From Xenopus tropicalis (Eukaryota; Chordata; Amphibia; Anura; Pipidae), in the NCBI RefSeq assembly GCF_000004195.4, contig NC_030680.2, positions 3,638,960-3,702,959 on the forward strand: 64,000 bases of DNA, read 5' to 3'. Position numbers and translations under genes: made by a program. Shown here piece after piece: positions 1 to 9,480 of this stretch. Below the pieces are notes generated by a model, which ran no database searches, was not told the origin of the DNA, and was given only the letters and a program-made list of their open reading frames with translations. The first letter of the stretch is position 1; the number at the start of each line of letters is the position of its first letter.

Positions 1-504
1 GTCCCTTTCCCTTCTCTGCACTGCTGGTTCTGACTCCTGATACAACTCCCCAATATCCATTCATTCCTCATTCTCACTGGGTTTATAGTTATGTGTAACT
101 GTCACTGTGTCTGTCCCTTTCCCTTCTCTGCACTGCTGGTTCTGACTCCTGATACAACTCCCCAATATCCATTCATTCCTCATTCTCACTGGGTTTATAG
201 TTATGTGTAACTGTCACTGTGTCTGTCCCTTTCCCTTCCCTGCACTGCTGGTTCTGACTCCTGATACAACTCCCCAATATCCATTCATTCCTCATTCTCA
301 CTGGGTTTATAGTTATGTGTAACTGTCACTGTCCCTTTCCCTTCCCTGCACTGCTGGTTCTGACTCCTGATACAACTCCCCAATATCCATTCATTCCTCA
401 TTCTCACTGGGTTTATAGTTATGTGTAACTGTCACTGTGTCTGTCCCTTTCCCTTCCCTGCACTGCTGGTTCTGACTCCTGATACAACTCCCCAATATCC
501 ATTA
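1..504. repeat. 112-bp tandem array (R112), forward orientation
   Basis: About 4.5 near-identical units, with starts spaced exactly 112 bp (1, 113, 225). The unit includes CTGCACTGCTGGTTCTGACT and GTTTATAGTTATGTGTAACT. The array enters from outside the window. The same family occurs at 2747-4092, 31030-31436 and 34652-35048. I do not recognise it as a named satellite. Confidence 0.97.
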
Positions 505-1075
505 GAGAGAGAGGGGGGGAAGGACTAATGATCCAGTCGGACTATACTAATAATGTAATTAAGCAGTTAATAGAGCCACAGCCGGGGCAGTATATTGAGG
601 GCAGCTGATTTCATTAACTAGCGAAAGCCCAGTCCCATTAGCGCAGAGACCCAGACGCACTTTCCCCCCAGTTCCGCTTTATTTCCGTTCTGACATTGAA
701 ATCCTGACAGAGGATGAGATCAAAGAACAATCAATCCCTTTAATCAATGGGGGAAATACAGTAGGAGAATGCGCTGCTGGGGCTCTACGGCCCGACAATG
801 GCGACTATTGATGGCGTTTTGTGCCTGCGGGGGGGGGGGGGGGGGGGAGTGGCAATAATGGGATCTGTGGGGTAGGGGGTCATTAGAACGAGGGACCCTG
901 CTGCTTTATAGCATCATTTAATTAATCCTCCAGCCCCAGCACTATGGCAACTCCAGCCTCCAGCACCGCGTCCTGAATTGGCCCCAAACTGCTCTGCTGG
1001 CGAACACGGGTTCAACTTGTATCTCCTTGTTATGCGCCGTGACACCAACTGGGGCAATAATGATAGAAACAAAAT
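505..1075. other. Single-copy 3' flank of lmo1; possible conserved element
   Basis: No gene is visible. The stretch between the 112-bp and 130-bp arrays is not internally repeated. It holds a cluster resembling developmental transcription-factor sites at 717-751: ATCAAAG (TCF/LEF-like, 719-725), AACAAT (SOX-like, 726-731) and CTTTAATCAA. A 19-base G run lies at 829-847. Enhancer function is inference only. Confidence 0.3.
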
Positions 1076-2224
1076 GGCTGCAGGCTGAGTTATACAGGGA
1101 ACTCTGAGTATCACTCATGTATTATAAGGGATAATGTACCCCCTACTGTAAATGATAAGGATATTAGCAGTCACTGAGGGGTTCTGTGCCCATATAAAGG
1201 CACAAGGCTGCAGGCTGAGTTATACAGGGAACTCTGAGTATCACTCATGTATTATAAGGGATAATGTACCCCCTACTGTAAATGATAAGGATATTAGCAG
1301 TCACTGAGGGGTTCTGTGCCCCCTATATAAAGGCACAAGGCTGCAGGCTGAGTTATACAGGGAACTCTGAGTATCACTCATGTATTATAAGGGATAATGT
1401 ACCCCCTACTGTAAATGATAAGGATATTAGCAGTCACTGAGGGGTTCTGTGCCCATATAAAGGCACAAGGCTGCAGGCTGAGTTATACAGGGAACTCTGA
1501 GTATCACTCATGTATTATAAGGGATAATGTACCCCCTACTGTAAATGATAAGGATATTAGCAGTCACTGAGGGGTTCTGTGCCCCCCATATAAAGGCACA
1601 AGGCTGCAGGCTGAGTTATACAGGGAACTCTGAGTATCACTCATGTATTATAAGGGATAATGTACCCCCTACTGTAAATGATAAGGATATTAGCAGTCAC
1701 TGAGGGGTTCTGTGCCCCCCATATAAAGGCACAAGGCTGCAGGCTGAGTTATACAGGGAACTCCGAGTATCACTCATGTATTATAAGGGATAATGTACCC
1801 CCTACTGTAAATGATAAGGATATTAGCAGTCACTGAGGGGTTCTGTGCCCCCCATATAAAGGCACAAGGCTGCAGGCTGAGTTATACAGGGAACTCTGAG
1901 TATCACTCATGTATTATAAGGGATAATGTACCCCCTACTGTAAATGATAAGGATATTAGCAGTCACTGAGGGGTTCTGTGCCCCCCATATAAAGGCACAA
2001 GGCTGCAGGCTGAGTTATACAGGGAACTCTGAGTATCACTCATGTATTATAAGGGATAATGTACCCCCTACTGTAAATGATAAGGATATTAGCAGTCACT
2101 GAGGGGTTCTGTGCCCCCCATATAAAGGCACAAGGCTGCAGGCTGAGTTATACAGGGAACTCTGAGTATCACTCATGTATTATAAGGGATACTGTACCCC
2201 CTACTGTAAATGATAAGGATATTA
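1076..2224. repeat. 130-bp tandem array downstream of lmo1
   Basis: About 9 copies of a 130-133 bp unit containing GGCTGCAGGCTGAGTTATAC, CATGTATTATAAGGGATAAT and GAGGGGTTCTGTGCCC. Length differences come mainly from the C run before ATATAAAGGCACAAGG. The last unit breaks off at about 2224, roughly 50 bp past the lmo1 poly(A) signal, so the array begins almost exactly where the gene ends. Confidence 0.97.
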
Positions 2225-2249
2225 GACACCATGTCACCGACACCAGAAA

Positions 2250-2594
2250 ACAAGCAGAAAACATTCATAATCTTTAATTTCACACCAGTAATAAAATTGC
2301 ATTACATTTTCATAAAATAAATGTTCCGGTTTATATACATAAAACAGACTGTACAGGAGCTTTCCGGAGCCCACCCCCGCGGACCCTCACAGACAGACAG
2401 GCGAATGCAGTGCTCAGCTAAGCGCTCACAACTGTACATCGTCGATAGCAACTGCTTGTGTTGTACGGGGAGGGGGGGTACTACATTGTATACAGTCCTC
2501 TGGGGAGGGGGGGCCGAGAAGTTAAAAAAATATTGCAGGCAAAGCCGACAGAACATCCATTCCTTTGCGCTTCCGCCGGGCCCGAGCCCCTGTG
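2250..2594 (-). other. lmo1: lmo1 3' untranslated region
   Basis: About 345 nt of non-repeated sequence between the lmo1 stop codon (2595-2597) and the predicted cleavage region. The end is inferred from the ATTAAA signal and the GT-rich sequence beyond it (about 2230-2262). Short open frames on either strand here lack protein-like features and are not called. Confidence 0.7.
2273..2278 (-). terminator. lmo1: Poly(A) signal ATTAAA for lmo1
   Basis: On the minus strand ATTAAA lies about 320 nt past the stop codon. It is followed by a GT-rich stretch (about 2230-2262) suited to a downstream processing element. ATTAAA is the commonest variant of AATAAA, and I found no AATAAA on this strand between the stop codon and here. 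Confidence 0.65.
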
Positions 2595-2700
2595 CTATTG
2601 GACTTGGGAGTCAAAACTTCCATTCAACTGGCCCTCCTCATAGTCCATCTGGCACAGAATCATGTTGTTCTTCAGGAAAAACTTGTCCCCAACGCAAAAT
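2595..2700 (-). CDS. lmo1: lmo1 exon 4: end of LIM2 and C-terminus
   Basis: Last coding exon of the LIM-only cofactor. It starts with one base completing Arg122 (CG|A) and then reads FCVGDKFFLKNNMILCQMDY, followed by EEGQLNGSFDSQVQ and a TAG stop (residues 123-156). It supplies the last two zinc ligands of LIM2, Cys138 and Asp141. The acceptor reads TTGATTCTCTTTCAG|A. The C-terminal tail matches LMO1 rather than LMO3; relative to my recollection of human LMO1 it has Ser for Thr and Asp for Glu (GSFDSQVQ against GTFESQVQ), both conservative. The 112-bp satellite begins about 45 bp into the upstream intron. Confidence 0.97.
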
Positions 2701-2746
2701 CTGAAAGAGAATCAAAGGGTAAATAAATACAGGAGCCACATCCCTC

Positions 2747-3573
2747 AGGAGTCAGAACCAGCAGTGCAGGGAAGGGAAAGGGACAGACACAGTGACAGTT
2801 ACACATAACTATAAACCCAGTGAGAATGAGGGATGAATGGATATTGGGGAGTTGTATCAGGAGTCAGAACCAGCAGTGCAGGGAAGGGAAAGGGACAGAC
2901 ACAGTGACAGTTACACATAACTATAAACCCAGTGAGAATGAGGAATGAATGGATATTGGGGAGTTGTATCAGGAGTCAGAACCAGCAGTGCAGGGAAGGG
3001 AAAGGGACAGTGACAGTTACACATAACTATAAACCCAGTGAGAATGAGGAATGAATGGATATTGGGGAGTTGTATCAGGAGTCAGAACCAGCAGTGCAGG
3101 GAAGGGAAAGGGACAGACACAGTGACAGTTACACATAACTATAAACCCAGTGAGAATGAGGGATGAATGGGTATTGGGGAGTTGTATCAGGAGTCAGAAC
3201 CAGCAGTGCAGGGAAGGGAAAGGGACAGACACAGTGACAGTTACACATAACTATAAACCCAGTGAGAATGAGGGATGAATGGGTATTGGGGAGTTGTATC
3301 AGGAGTCAGAACCAGCAGTGCAGGGAAGGGAAAGGGACAGACACAGTGACAGTTACACATAACTATAAACCCAGTGAGAATGAGGAATGAATGGATATTG
3401 GGGAGTTGTATCAGGAGTCAGAACCAGCAGTGCAGGGAAGGGAAAGGGACAGACACAGTGACAGTTACACATAACTATAAACCCAGTGAGAATGAGGGAT
3501 GAATGGATATTGGGGAGTTGTATCAGGAGTCAGAACCAGCAGTGCAGGGAAGGGAAAGGGACAGACACAGTGA
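2747..3573 (-). repeat. R112 array, reverse block
   Basis: About 7.4 units of the 112-bp family in the orientation opposite to 1-504, containing AGTCAGAACCAGCAGTGCAG. One unit lacks the 6-bp AGACAC segment before AGTGACAG. The block ends at an abrupt inversion point near 3573, where CAGTGACA runs into TTCTCACTGGG. Confidence 0.96.
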
Positions 3574-3942
3574 CATTCTCACTGGGTTTATAGTTATGTG
3601 TAACTGTCACTGTGTCTGTCCCTTTCCCTTCCCTGCACTGCTGGTTCTGACTCCTGATACAACTCCCCAATATCCATTCATCCCTCATTCTCACTGGGTT
3701 TATAGTTATGTGTAACTGTCACTGTGTCTGTCCCTTTCCCTTCCCTGCACTGCTGGTTCTGACTCCTGATACAACTCCCCAATATCCATTCATTCCTCAT
3801 TCTCACTGGGTTTATAGTTATGTGTAACTGTCACTGTGTCTGTCCCTTTCCCTTCCCTGCACTGCTGGTTCTGACTCCTGATACAACTCCCCAATATCCA
3901 TTCATTCCTCATTCTCACTGGGTTTATAGTTATGTGTAACTG
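3574..3942 (+). repeat. R112 array, inverted block
   Basis: About 3.3 units in forward orientation, head-to-head with the block at 2747-3573. The second junction is near 3942, where TTATGTGTAACT meets GAGGAATGAATGG. Confidence 0.95.
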
Positions 3943-4092
3943 AGGAATGAATGGATATTGGGGAGTTGTATCAGGAGTCAGAACCAGCAGTGCAGGGAAG
4001 GGAAAGGGACAGACACAGTGACAGTTACACATAACTATAAACCCAGTGAGAATGAGGAATGAATGGATATTGGGGAGTTGTATCAGGAGTCA
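3943..4092 (-). repeat. R112 array, second reverse block
   Basis: About 1.3 units back in reverse orientation, ending at AGGAGTCAGAG near 4092. With the two preceding blocks it makes a reverse-forward-reverse arrangement inside intron 3. Confidence 0.93.
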
Positions 4093-4276
4093 GAGACACC
4101 AGTGTCAATCAATGTACCGGCCACTAGGTGTCACTGTAGCTCTAAAGTGCAGCAAAGCAATACAACAAGCAGATTGATTTGTATATCTTTATGTTGATTG
4201 AACAGTGTGTGTTTGGAGCTTGGTACTCATATTTTTGAAATACTTAATGGCCTATCATTCAATAATCCATAATAAT

Positions 4277-4633
4277 TATGGCAAAATGCTCTGTTATACA
4301 TATAGCTAGAATCTCAGCCATAAAGCAGGGCAGGACTGCTGCTTACAATGGGGGGATCAGATAGGATCTGTGCCACTGTGACAGAATGCTCTGTTATACA
4401 GATAGCTAGAATCTCAGCCATAAAGCAGGGCAGGACTGCTGCTTACAATGGGGGGATCAGATAGGATCTGTGCCACTGTGACAGAATGCTCTGTTATACA
4501 GATAGCTAGAATCTCAGCCATAAAGCAGGGCAGGACTGCTGCTTACAATGGGGGGATCAGATAGGATCTGTGCCACTGTGACAGAATGCTCTGTTATACA
4601 GATAGCTAGAATCTCAGCCATAAAGCAGGGCAG
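4277..4633 (+). repeat. 100-bp tandem array (R100), block A
   Basis: About 3.5 units, period exactly 100 bp, containing AATGCTCTGTTATACAGATA and CAGCCATAAAGCAGGGCAG. The end lies 73 bp from the exon 3 donor. Family members recur at 7878-9235, 23198-23787 (inverted) and 26981-27714. Confidence 0.96.
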
Positions 4634-4706
4634 TACCCATGATTCTACGTGAGTCACATGGTATAACTGAATGAGTGAAGGTGACACTTGGGCCCCCGGG
4701 TCTCAC

Positions 4707-4832
4707 CGCTGGTTACAGAGCTGACAGGCGAAACAGTCGAGGTGATACACATTATCTCGGGCTCTCATCACCATCTCAAACGCAGGGATCAGTTTACTGC
4801 AAGCGGCACAATTTCCCGTGGTGCCAAACAGC
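4707..4832 (-). CDS. lmo1: lmo1 exon 3: core of LIM2
   Basis: A 126-nt exon encoding residues 81-121 plus split Arg80 and Arg122 codons (phase 2 at both ends). It reads [20 protein letters not shown], then [21 protein letters not shown]. It carries six LIM2 zinc ligands: Cys88, Cys91, His110, Cys113, Cys116 and Cys119. LIM domains bind zinc and mediate protein contacts, chiefly with LDB1. The acceptor is CTCTCTCTACAG|G and the donor CG|GTGAGA. LFGTTG and VMRARD fit LMO1; LMO3 has a Val in the first motif and Lys in the second. The two open frames on the plus strand over the same bases are shadows. Confidence 0.97.
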
Positions 4833-4994
4833 CTGTAGAGAGAGACGTATTGGTGAGGAATCATTTTAATTAAATAGAGCGTGGACTAATTACATGTAAT
4901 TAGCTAAATCAAATATTGCACTTTGTGCAAATATTCAAGGCCAAATTAAAGGGAAACAGTCACTATAATCCATTTCTCCTTCTGCCGAGTCAGG

Positions 4995-5338
4995 AATGTG
5001 ATGTTCCCCCCGATATCCCCCCCCCCTCTACTTCTGTCTCTCATCCCCTCTCCTTTCCTTTTCTATTCCCCCCCCCCCAACTGTTTGGCCTTACTCCCCC
5101 CCATCCTCCCTCTTCCCCCCCCTTCTATATTTCCCCTCTCCCCCCATTTGTCTCTCTACTCCCCGAACCCCCTTTCCCTTCCCCTCTCTCCTTCTGTCTC
5201 TCATCCCCTCTCCTTTCCTTTTCTATTCCCCCCCCCAACTGTTTGGCCTTACTCCCCCCATCCTCCCTCTTCTCCCCCCTTCTATATTTCCCCTCTCCCC
5301 CCATTTGTCTCTCTACTCCCCGAACCCCCTTTCCCTTC
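4995..5338 (+). repeat. 157-bp polypyrimidine array (R157), block A
   Basis: About 2.2 units of a nearly pure C/T strand (for example CTCATCCCCTCTCCTTTCC and CTGTTTGGCCTTACTCCC). The same unit lies in the opposite orientation at 15605-16843 and 21596-22768. Long Pro/Ser/Leu open frames here come only from the C/T bias. Confidence 0.95.
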
Positions 5339-7380
5339 CTGGAATGCCACGGGGGGGCTGTAAGGTGCCACAGACAGTCACTATTTATTGGGCTGGGGGG
5401 GGGCTGTTTGTGCCTCTGGGTACTGGGAATGCCAGGGGGGCTGTAAGGTGCCACAGACAGTCACTATTTATTGGGCTGGGGGGGGCTGTTTGTGCCTCTG
5501 GGTACTGGGAATGCCGGGGCTGTAAGGTGCCACAGACAGTCACTATTTATTGGGCTGGGGGGGCTGTTTGTGCCTCTGGGTACTGGGAATGCCAGGGTGG
5601 CTGTAAGGTGCCACAGACAGTCACTATTTATTGGGCTGGGGGGGGGGGCTGTTTGTGCCTCTGGGTACTGGGAATGCCGGGGGGGCTGTAAGGTGCCACA
5701 GACAGTCACTATTTATTGGGCTGGGGGGCTGTTTGTGCCTCTGGGTACTGGGAATGCCAGGGTGGCTGTAAGGTGCCACAGACAGTCACTATTTATTGGG
5801 CTGGGGGGGGGGCTGTTTGTGCCTCTGGGTACTGGGAATGCCGGGGGGCTGTAAGGTGCCACAGACAGTCACTATTTATTGGGCTGGGGGGGGGGGCTGT
5901 TTGTGCCTCTGGGTACTGGGAATGCCAGGGTGGCTGTAAGGTGCCACAGACAGTCACTATTTATTGGGCTGGGGGGGGGGGCTGTTTGTGCCTCTGGGTA
6001 CTGGGAATGCCGGGGGGGCTGTAAGGTGCCACAGACAGTCACTATTTATTGGGCTGGGGGGGGGCTGTTTGTGCCTCTGGGTACTGGGAATGCCAGGGGG
6101 CTGTAAGGTGCCACAGACAGTCACTATTTATTGGGCTGGGGGGGGCTGTTTGTGCCTCTGGGTACTGGGAATGCCAGGGGGGCTGTAAGGTGCCACAGAC
6201 AGTCACTATTTATTGGGCTGGGGGGCTGTTTGTGCCTCTGGGTACTGGGAATGCCAGGGGGCTGTAAGGTGCCACAGACAGTCACTATTTATTGGGCTGG
6301 GGGGGCTGTTTGTGCCTCTGGGTACTGGGAATGCCAGGGTGGCTGTAAGGTGCCACAGACAGTCACTATTTATTGGGCTGGGGGGGCTGTTTGTGCCTCT
6401 GGGTACTGGGAATGCCAGGGGGGCTGTAAGGTGCCACAGACAGTCACTATTTATTGGGCTGGGGGGGGCTGTTTGTGCCTCTGGGTACTGGGAATGCCAG
6501 GGGGGCTGTAAGGTGCCACAGACAGTCACTATTTATTGGGCTGGGGGGGCTGTTTGTGCCTCTGGGTACTGGGAATGCCAGGGGGGCTGTAAGGTGCCAC
6601 AGACAGTCACTATTTATTGGGCTGGGGGGGGGCTGTTTGTACCTCTGGGTACTGGGAATGCCAGGGTGGCTGTAAGGTGCCACAGACAGTCACTATTTAT
6701 TGGGCTGGGGGGGCTGTTTGTGCCTCTGGGTACTGGGAATGCCAGGGGGGCTGTAAGGTGCCACAGACAGTCACTATTTATTGGGCTGGGGGGGCTGTTT
6801 GTGCCTCTGGTACTGGGAATGCCAGGGGGGCTGTAAGGTGCCACAGACAGTCACTATTTATTGGGCTGGGGGGGGGCTGTTTGTACCTCTGGGTACTGGG
6901 AATGCCGGGGGGGCTGTAAGGTGCCACAGACAGTCACTATTTATTGGGCTGGGGGGGGGCTGTTTGTGCCTCTGGGTACTGGGAATGCCAGGGGGGCTGT
7001 AAGGTGCCACAGACAGTCACTATTTATTGGGCTGGGGGGGCTGTTTGTGCCTCTGGGTACTGGGAATGCCAGGGTGGCTGTAAGGTGCCACAGACAGTCA
7101 CTATTTATTGGGCTGGGGGGGCTGTTTGTGCCTCTGGGTACTGGGAATGCCAGGGGGGCTGTAAGGTGCCACAGACAGTCACTATTTATTGGGCTGGGGG
7201 GGGGCTGTTTGTGCCTCTGGGTACTGGGAATGCCAGGGGGGCTGTAAGGTGCCACAGACAGTCACTATTTATTGGGCTGGGGGGGGGGGGCTGTTTGTGC
7301 CTCTGGGTACTGGGAATGCCGGGGGGGCTGTAAGGTGCCACAGACAGTCACTATTTATTGGGCTGGGGGGGGGGGCTGTA
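5339..7380 (+). repeat. 81-bp G-run tandem array (R81)
   Basis: About 25 units of 79-85 bp containing CTGTAAGGTGCCACAGACAG, TCACTATTTATTGGGCTGG and TGTTTGTGCCTCTGGGTACT. The core is nearly invariant; length varies in two G runs per unit (after GGGCTG and after AATGCC). Numerous 70-200 aa overlapping frames reflect the repeat and are not genes. Confidence 0.97.
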
Positions 7381-7877
7381 AGATATTACAATTATAAAGG
7401 TAAAAACCTGCAAATGAGGCAGAAAATAGCAGCGATGTTGCTGTATAAAGAGAAATAATAAATGGAAGATGAACCCATTAGTGGGGGCCGTCTCTATACT
7501 GAGCCTCTGCCTGATAAATGGGCTCCGTCTGATTCTCTTCTACCTCTGGGGGCAGCAATATGGCGGCCAACCCCCCCCCCCCCCCCCCACGGGATCATTT
7601 CTTAAGGACACAAGTAATATTGCTAAATTCCCACTCCCCTCCCAGCCCCCCGTAATTCTATTATCTGGCACCAAATGGATCGCTGAGCAGATTTAGACGG
7701 GAAAAAAAAAAACAATTTTATAAATGTTTTTACATTCTGGGCCCCGAGCAGCTTCTCTCCTCGTAGTTATTGTTTCTGTCTCAAATCATTGTGGGAGAAA
7801 TGAATCTGAGTCTCCAAAATGTGAGCGGATAAGGGACGGGATTGTCATATTAAAGAGCTTTTATTTGTGTCTGAAAG
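7381..7877. other. Single-copy intron 2 segment
   Basis: No gene or repeat array is seen. It includes GCAATATGGCGGCCAAC followed by 18 C at 7571-7588, a short A run (7702-7711), and AT-rich DNA leading into the R100 array. Confidence 0.4.
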
Positions 7878-9235
7878 TCTGTTATACAGATAGCTGGAAT
7901 GTCAGCCATAAAGCAGGGCAGGACTGCTGCTTACAATGGGGGGATCAGATAGGATCTGTGCCACTGTGACAGAATGCTCTGTTATACAGATAGCTAGAAT
8001 CTCAGCCATAAAGCAGGGCAGGACTGCTGCTTACAATGGGGGGGGGGGATCAGATAGGATCTGTGCCACTGTGACAGAATGCTCTGTTATACAGATAGCT
8101 AGAATCTCAGCCATAAAGCAGGGCAGGACTGCTGCTTACAATGGGGGGATCAGATAGGATCTGTGCCACTGTGACAGAATGCTCTGTTATACAGATAGCT
8201 AGAATCTCAGCCATAAAGCAGGGCAGGACTGCTGCTTACAATGGGGGGATCAGATAGGATCTGTGCCACTGTGACAGAATGCTCTGTTATACAGATAGCT
8301 AGAATCTCAGCCATAAAGCAGGGCAGGACTGCTGCTTACAATGGGGGGGACAGATAGGATCTGTGCCACTGTGACAGAATGCTCTGTTATACAGATAGCT
8401 AGAATCTCAGCCATAAAGCAGGGCAGGACTGCTGCTTACAATGGGGGGGATCAGATAGGATCTGTGCCACTGTGACAGAATGCTCTGTTATACAGATAGC
8501 TAGAATCTCAGCCATAAAGCAGGGCACGACTGCTGCTTACAATGGGGGGATCAGATAGGATCTGTGCCACTGTGACAGAATGCTCTGTTATACAGATAGC
8601 TAGAATCTCAGCCATAAAGCAGGGCAGGACTGCTGCTTACAATGGGGGGGGATCAGATAGGATCTGTGCCACTGTGACAGAATGCTCTGTTATACAGATA
8701 GCTAGAATCTCAGCCATAAAGCAGGGCAGGACTGCTGCTTACAATGGGGGGGATAGGATCTGTGCCACTGTGACAGAATGCTCTGTTATACAGATAGCTA
8801 GAATCTCAGCCATAAAGCAGGGCAGGACTGCTGCTTACAATGGGGGGATCAGATAGGATCTGTGCCACTGTGACAGAATGCTCTGTTATACAGATAGCTA
8901 GAATCTCAGCCATAAAGCAGGGCAGGACTGCTGCTTACAATGGGGGGATCAGATAGGATCTGTGCCACTGTGACAGAATGCTCTGTTATACAGATAGCTA
9001 GAATCTCAGCCATAAAGCAGGGCAGGACTGCTGCTTACAATGGGGGGATCAGATAGGATCTGTGCCACTGTGACAGAATGCTCTGTTATACAGATAGCTA
9101 GAATCTCAGCCATAAAGCAGGGCAGGACTGCTGCTTACAATGGGGGGATCAGATAGGATCTGTGCCACTGTGACAGAATGCTCTGTTATACAGATAGCTA
9201 GAATCTCAGCCATAAAGCAGGGCAGGACTGCTGCT
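7878..9235 (+). repeat. R100 array, block B, touching the exon 2 donor
   Basis: About 13.5 units of the 100-bp repeat in the same orientation as block A. Units differ mainly in the G run after TTACAATG (6-10 G). One unit lacks the ATCAG after the G run. The final unit continues to within about 5 bp of the lmo1 exon 2 splice donor. Confidence 0.97.
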
Positions 9236-9240
9236 CATAC

Positions 9241-9454
9241 CTCAGATAATCCCTGCGGCACAGGATGAGATTTGCTTTCGTATAGAGAGTAGATCCGACC
9301 TCCCCGAGGCGGCAGTCGCAGCAGGCGCATTTCAGACAGTCCTCGTGCCAGTATTTATCCAGCGCTTTGAGCAGGTAACGGTCCTTAATCTTGCGGTTGC
9401 ACCCGGCGCAGCCTTTCTGTTTGCCCTTGGGCTGCACTGAGAGCATCGGGACCC
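9241..9454 (-). CDS. lmo1: lmo1 exon 2: N-terminal segment and LIM1
   Basis: A 214-nt exon encoding [14 protein letters not shown] (residues 10-23) and the whole of LIM1 (24-77), then DYL and split Arg80. LIM1 ligands are all present: Cys24, Cys27, His45, Cys48, Cys51, Cys54, Cys74 and Asp77 (C-x2-C-x17-H-x2-C-x2-C-x2-C-x19-C-x2-D). The product acts in the nucleus as an adaptor that bridges LDB1 and DNA-bound partners such as TAL1 and GATA factors and does not bind DNA itself (family knowledge). The acceptor tract is a pure C24 run followed by AG; the donor is AG|GTATGA. Codon phase requires one base from exon 1 to complete Gly9. The [11 protein letters not shown] start separates it from LMO3. 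Confidence 0.98.
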
Positions 9455-9456
9455 CT

Positions 9457-9480
9457 GGGGGGGGGGGGGGGGGGGGGGGG
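9457..9480 (-). promoter_or_regulatory. lmo1: C24 polypyrimidine tract of the exon 2 acceptor
   Basis: Twenty-four consecutive G on the plus strand, so on the lmo1 transcript an unbroken C24 directly before AG|GG. Typical vertebrate tracts are U-rich; this one has no U. It can form an i-motif or, on the opposite strand, a G-quadruplex, and its length is likely unstable. Confidence 0.85.

Larger units (their letters stand above)
2701..4706 (-). other. lmo1: lmo1 intron 3
   Basis: A 2.0-kb GT-AG intron (donor GTGAGA at 4706-4701, acceptor CTTTCAG at 2707-2701), mostly satellite DNA: R112 units at 2747-4092 in three blocks of alternating orientation, and R100 units at 4277-4633. The 4093-4276 stretch between them contains GGCCACTAGGTGTCACTGTA, a motif resembling dispersed vertebrate retroposons; I could not assign it to a family. 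Confidence 0.9.
4833..9240 (-). other. lmo1: lmo1 intron 2
   Basis: A 4.4-kb intron with donor GTATGA at 9240-9235 and acceptor CTACAG at 4838-4833. It is mostly tandem repeat: R157 at 4995-5338, R81 at 5339-7380 and R100 at 7878-9235. The single-copy parts are 4840-4994 (AT-rich) and 7381-7877, which includes an 18-base C run at 7571-7588 and no gene. Confidence 0.9.

Noticed and set aside
4675..4873. Two plus-strand frames over exon 3
   Set aside because: Shadows of lmo1 exon 3 on the opposite strand.
9241..9454. Assignment to lmo3 rather than lmo1
   Set aside because: The N-terminal [21 protein letters not shown] and RARD motifs, the QLNGSFDSQVQ tail and the 156-aa length all fit LMO1.
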